From Rhizomys pruinosus (taxonomy: Eukaryota > Chordata > Mammalia > Rodentia > Spalacidae), in assembly GCA_009823505.1 (NCBI GenBank), contig VZQC01013997.1:2564456-2628455 (forward strand): 64,000 nt of DNA. Direction: 5' to 3'. Below the pieces are notes generated by a model, which saw only the letters and a list, made by a program, of their open reading frames with translations, was not told where the DNA came from and made no database searches. The translations under genes were made by a program, and so were the position numbers. Each line of letters begins with the position of its first letter. Position 1 is the first letter of the stretch. Of the stretch, positions 61,680-64,000 are shown one piece after another.

Positions 61680-61772
61680 GCTATCTGGTATAGGTTGATA
61701 GTAGAATGAATACATGGTTAACATGCACAAGGTTCTGGGTTTGATCCCCATCACATGAAAAAATTTTAATTT
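61680..61772 (+). mobile_element. ID-type SINE, worn
   Basis: GGTTGATAGTAGAATGAATAC and GGGTTTGATCCCCATCAC. Confidence 0.55.
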
Positions 61773-61794
61773 AAAAAATCTCTTGGCCCCTCTG

Positions 61795-62180
61795 TGTGGT
61801 AGTACACACCTTTAAACCCAGCAGAGACAGGCAGATCTCTGAGGTCAAGGCTACCCTGGTCTACATATTGAGTTCCAGGACAGCTAGGGATGCATAGTGA
61901 GACACTGCGTCAAAACAAAAACACCTTTTGAGAAAACATACTTAAATACTGTGTTTCACCATTGCTGGTTGTTTGTGTCCTTCTCCAGGCTGAGTTTCTA
62001 TTAAGCTTAGAAAAGAAACTGATTTAGCCAGACCTGGTGGGGCACAGCTGAAATCCTAGCACTTGGGAACTAGAGATGAGAAGACCAATTGAGTTCAACT
62101 GAGCCCAGCTTCAACCATGACAATTTGAGGCAAGCCTGGTCTACATAATGAGACTCTGACTCAAAGAAAAAAAAAAAATC
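61795..62180 (+). mobile_element. Two old B1 SINEs
   Basis: 61795-61925 lacks part of the left arm (CCCAGCAGAGACAGGC). 62025-62180 keeps GCCAGACCTGGTGGGGCAC and ends GACTCAAAG plus A tail. Confidence 0.75.
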
Positions 62181-62284
62181 CCAAAGTGGTTCATTTCTCA
62201 TCTGATATATCAAAATGGATTTTCAAGAACTATTTATTAATTAAATTTTAATATGTTGTAAACTTTAGAAATAAAATTTTAATA

Positions 62285-62690
62285 TTTTTTTTTGGTCTTT
62301 TCGAGCAAGGGTCTCCCTGTACCCTTAGCCGTCCTGGTACTCACACTGTAGATCAGGCTGACCTTGATCTCACAAAGATCCACCTGCCTCTTCAAGAGCT
62401 AGGATTAGAGGCGTGTGTCACCAAGCCTGGCTAAATTTTAATATTTTTTTTTAATTATTTTATTTATTTTTGTATGTGTATGAATGTACTGTCTGCATGC
62501 AGGTCTGTGCACCCATGTCGTGCAATGCCGCGGAGGTCAGAAGAGGGTCTCGGATTCCCCTGGAACTGGAGTTCTCCTGGAATTGGAGTTACAGACGGTT
62601 CTTAGCCGCCATGTGGGTGCTGGGGATCGAACCCGGGTCCTCTGCAAGAGCGTCGGTGCTCTTAACCGCTAGGCTATCTCTCCAGCCCCA
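62285..62690 (-). mobile_element. Reverse B1 and B2 in tandem
   Basis: 62285-62432 is a diverged B1. 62440-62690 is a B2 of the internal-duplication type. TAAATTTTAATATTTT on the left and AAAATTTTAATATTTT on the right of the B2 are its target duplication. Confidence 0.93.
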
Positions 62691-62974
62691 AAATTTTAAT
62701 ATTTTATAAAAAAAAAAAGAAAGAGATTGTCCTTTTCCAGAGAAGAGATCTACAATTTCAAAAAAGAAAATAGTTGTGTGTGGTTAGGTTTCCTTCTTGG
62801 TAGAGCATGGTGCTCTACAGTGAAGAGTGAGGGAGCAGGTAGAGAGAAGAGAGTCTAGGCAGGGAAGGGGGACTGTGGCAGGCCTTAGAGTCCCCAGCTT
62901 CCATTGTTCTCCAAGCCCAGCAAATTCTAGTCTGCAACACCCCCCCCACCACATTTAGTTATTTACCTCTGCTT
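62691..62974. other. Short non-repetitive stretch
   Basis: Nothing recognised; a C8 run at 62941-62948. Confidence 0.4.
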
Positions 62975-63265
62975 AGTTATTTTTCTTATTGCTGTGACAG
63001 AATACCTGACAGAGACAACTTAGGGGAGGAAGGCACGAGTGTATGGCTGGGCTCATTACATCTTGGAGGATCAGGAGGAAAAGACTGAGTTTAAAAGCAT
63101 AGCCAGTATTGAACCCTCAATCCCCATCCCTATGGGCTCCTGTCTGCCAGCTAGCCCTGTCTCTGAAAGTTTCCACAACCTCCCCAGACAGTACCTACAA
63201 AGGTTCAAACGGATGAGTCTGTGGGGACATTGCACATTCAAACCGTGACAGCCTCCTAGGATTTT
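62975..63265 (-). mobile_element. URR1-related rodent repeat, reverse
   Basis: TTATTGCTGTGACAGAATACC, AGACAACTTAGGGGAGGAAGG, TTTCCACAACCTCCCCAGAC and GACATTGCACATTCAAACCG are landmarks of a common rodent hAT-like repeat; also at 41020-41310. Confidence 0.5.
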
Positions 63266-63354
63266 GTCAACCAGCAACTTCCGGTTCACTCCCCATTTAA
63301 GGCTAATTATAGCTCTTGCCATTACTTTGCTGCCAGCAGTTGTACTTTATTTTT

Positions 63355-63575
63355 TAAAATATTTTATTATTTTTATTTCTATGTGTACAAGTATATTGTC
63401 TGCACGTATGTAAGTGTATCCATGTCATGCAAGGCCTGCAGAGGTCAGAAGAGGGTGTTAGATCCCCTGGAATTGGAGTTAGGATGGTGGTTGGCCTCCA
63501 TGTGGGTGCTGGGTTTCGAACCTCAGTCTTCTGCAAGAGCAGCCAGAGCTCTTAAGTGCTGAGCTGTCTCTCGTA
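63355..63575 (-). mobile_element. B2 SINE, older
   Basis: TTCTATGTGTACAAGTATATTG to GTGCTGAGCTGTCTCTCG. Confidence 0.88.
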
Positions 63576-63962
63576 CAGAGAGGTAAGTGGAGCTCCAGAG
63601 GCCCCTCCTATTCCCAGTTCCACGGAACCTGATCATAGCTGTTTCTCCACACAGGTGAAAGTCAGAGGTGCCTGGTCATCTGTCATCTGGATCGCTAGGG
63701 GGAATTTATTACCTGCTGATGGTTTACAGTAAAGTGGGTCACTAGGAATTGAGTCCGGAAAGCTCTCCTGTCAAGCGCTGTTCACTTCCTGAGAGAATTG
63801 CTTGACCCCAGATAAGGAACTTTATTTTCTAAGGGAATTGTTTTGTTTTGTAAGCATAGCGGTCTATTGTATGTCACCGCATTCTTGAGACAACTTCCTT
63901 TCTGTACACACACAAAGGCAAATTTAACAGACTAATGTCATTATAAACCTCTTCCTGATTCC
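63576..63962. other. Non-repetitive intergenic sequence
   Basis: Nothing recognised. Confidence 0.45.
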
Positions 63963-64000
63963 TGGGCTGGAGAGATGGCTCAACAGTTAAGAGCACTTAC
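63963..64000 (+). mobile_element. B2 SINE, cut by the window edge
   Basis: GGGCTGGAGAGATGGCTC AACAGTTAAGAGCACTTAC is the first 38 bp of a B2. Confidence 0.88.

Overview
This window looks like nuclear DNA of a muroid rodent that is neither mouse nor rat. It is packed with B1 (7SL-derived), B2/B3 (tRNA-derived), ID and B4-type SINEs on both strands. The commonest B1 type (…CAGCTGGGGCTACAGGGAGACCCTGTCTC) and B2 type (…GGCCTAGCGGTTAAGAG) differ from the Mus, hamster and Peromyscus consensus sequences I remember. I cannot fix the genus; a spalacid or another divergent muroid is only a guess. By eye about half of the sequence is interspersed repeat. Two N bases (22514, 34421) and several indel-riddled repeats suggest a draft assembly.

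One real protein-coding gene is recognisable: the 3' part of MED21 (Mediator subunit 21), on the plus strand at the left edge. Three coding exons (648-762, 1627-1727, 2580-2747) have intact splice sites and read in one frame. Exon 1 lies outside the window. A poly(A) signal with a GU-rich downstream element follows at about 3003-3060.

The remaining 61 kb is intergenic by everything I can see. It holds three processed pseudogenes, all on the minus strand: RPS6 (10231-11181), GTF3C6 (15270-16167) and SPATA6 (25846-27662). Each is broken and each carries later SINE insertions. The SPATA6 copy sits inside an older B2-type SINE, with a target-site duplication and a large internal deletion. There is a 5'-truncated L1 (54006-56105, minus) ending in the reverse-transcriptase domain, and three shorter L1 3' ends. 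Several hAT-like (URR1-type) rodent repeats, one possible ERV LTR, simple repeats, two minisatellites and two young segmental tandem duplications (about 268 bp and 142 bp units) are also present.

The most unusual signal is a chimeric SINE found at five loci (281-528, 11582-11861, 19394-19682, 24903-25187, 60138-60407). In each copy the first 102-103 bp of B2 are joined at the same position to the 5' end of a B1. Three copies have one clear target-site duplication around the whole chimera, so it moves as a unit. Two short poly(A)-ended segments of unknown origin (46996-47185, 7854-8024), each flanked by direct repeats, are also candidates for undescribed retroposed sequences.

I see no tRNA or rRNA genes, no CRISPR array and no bacterial features. 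Boundaries of SINEs are accurate to about 5-10 bp; family names are from memory of consensus sequences.
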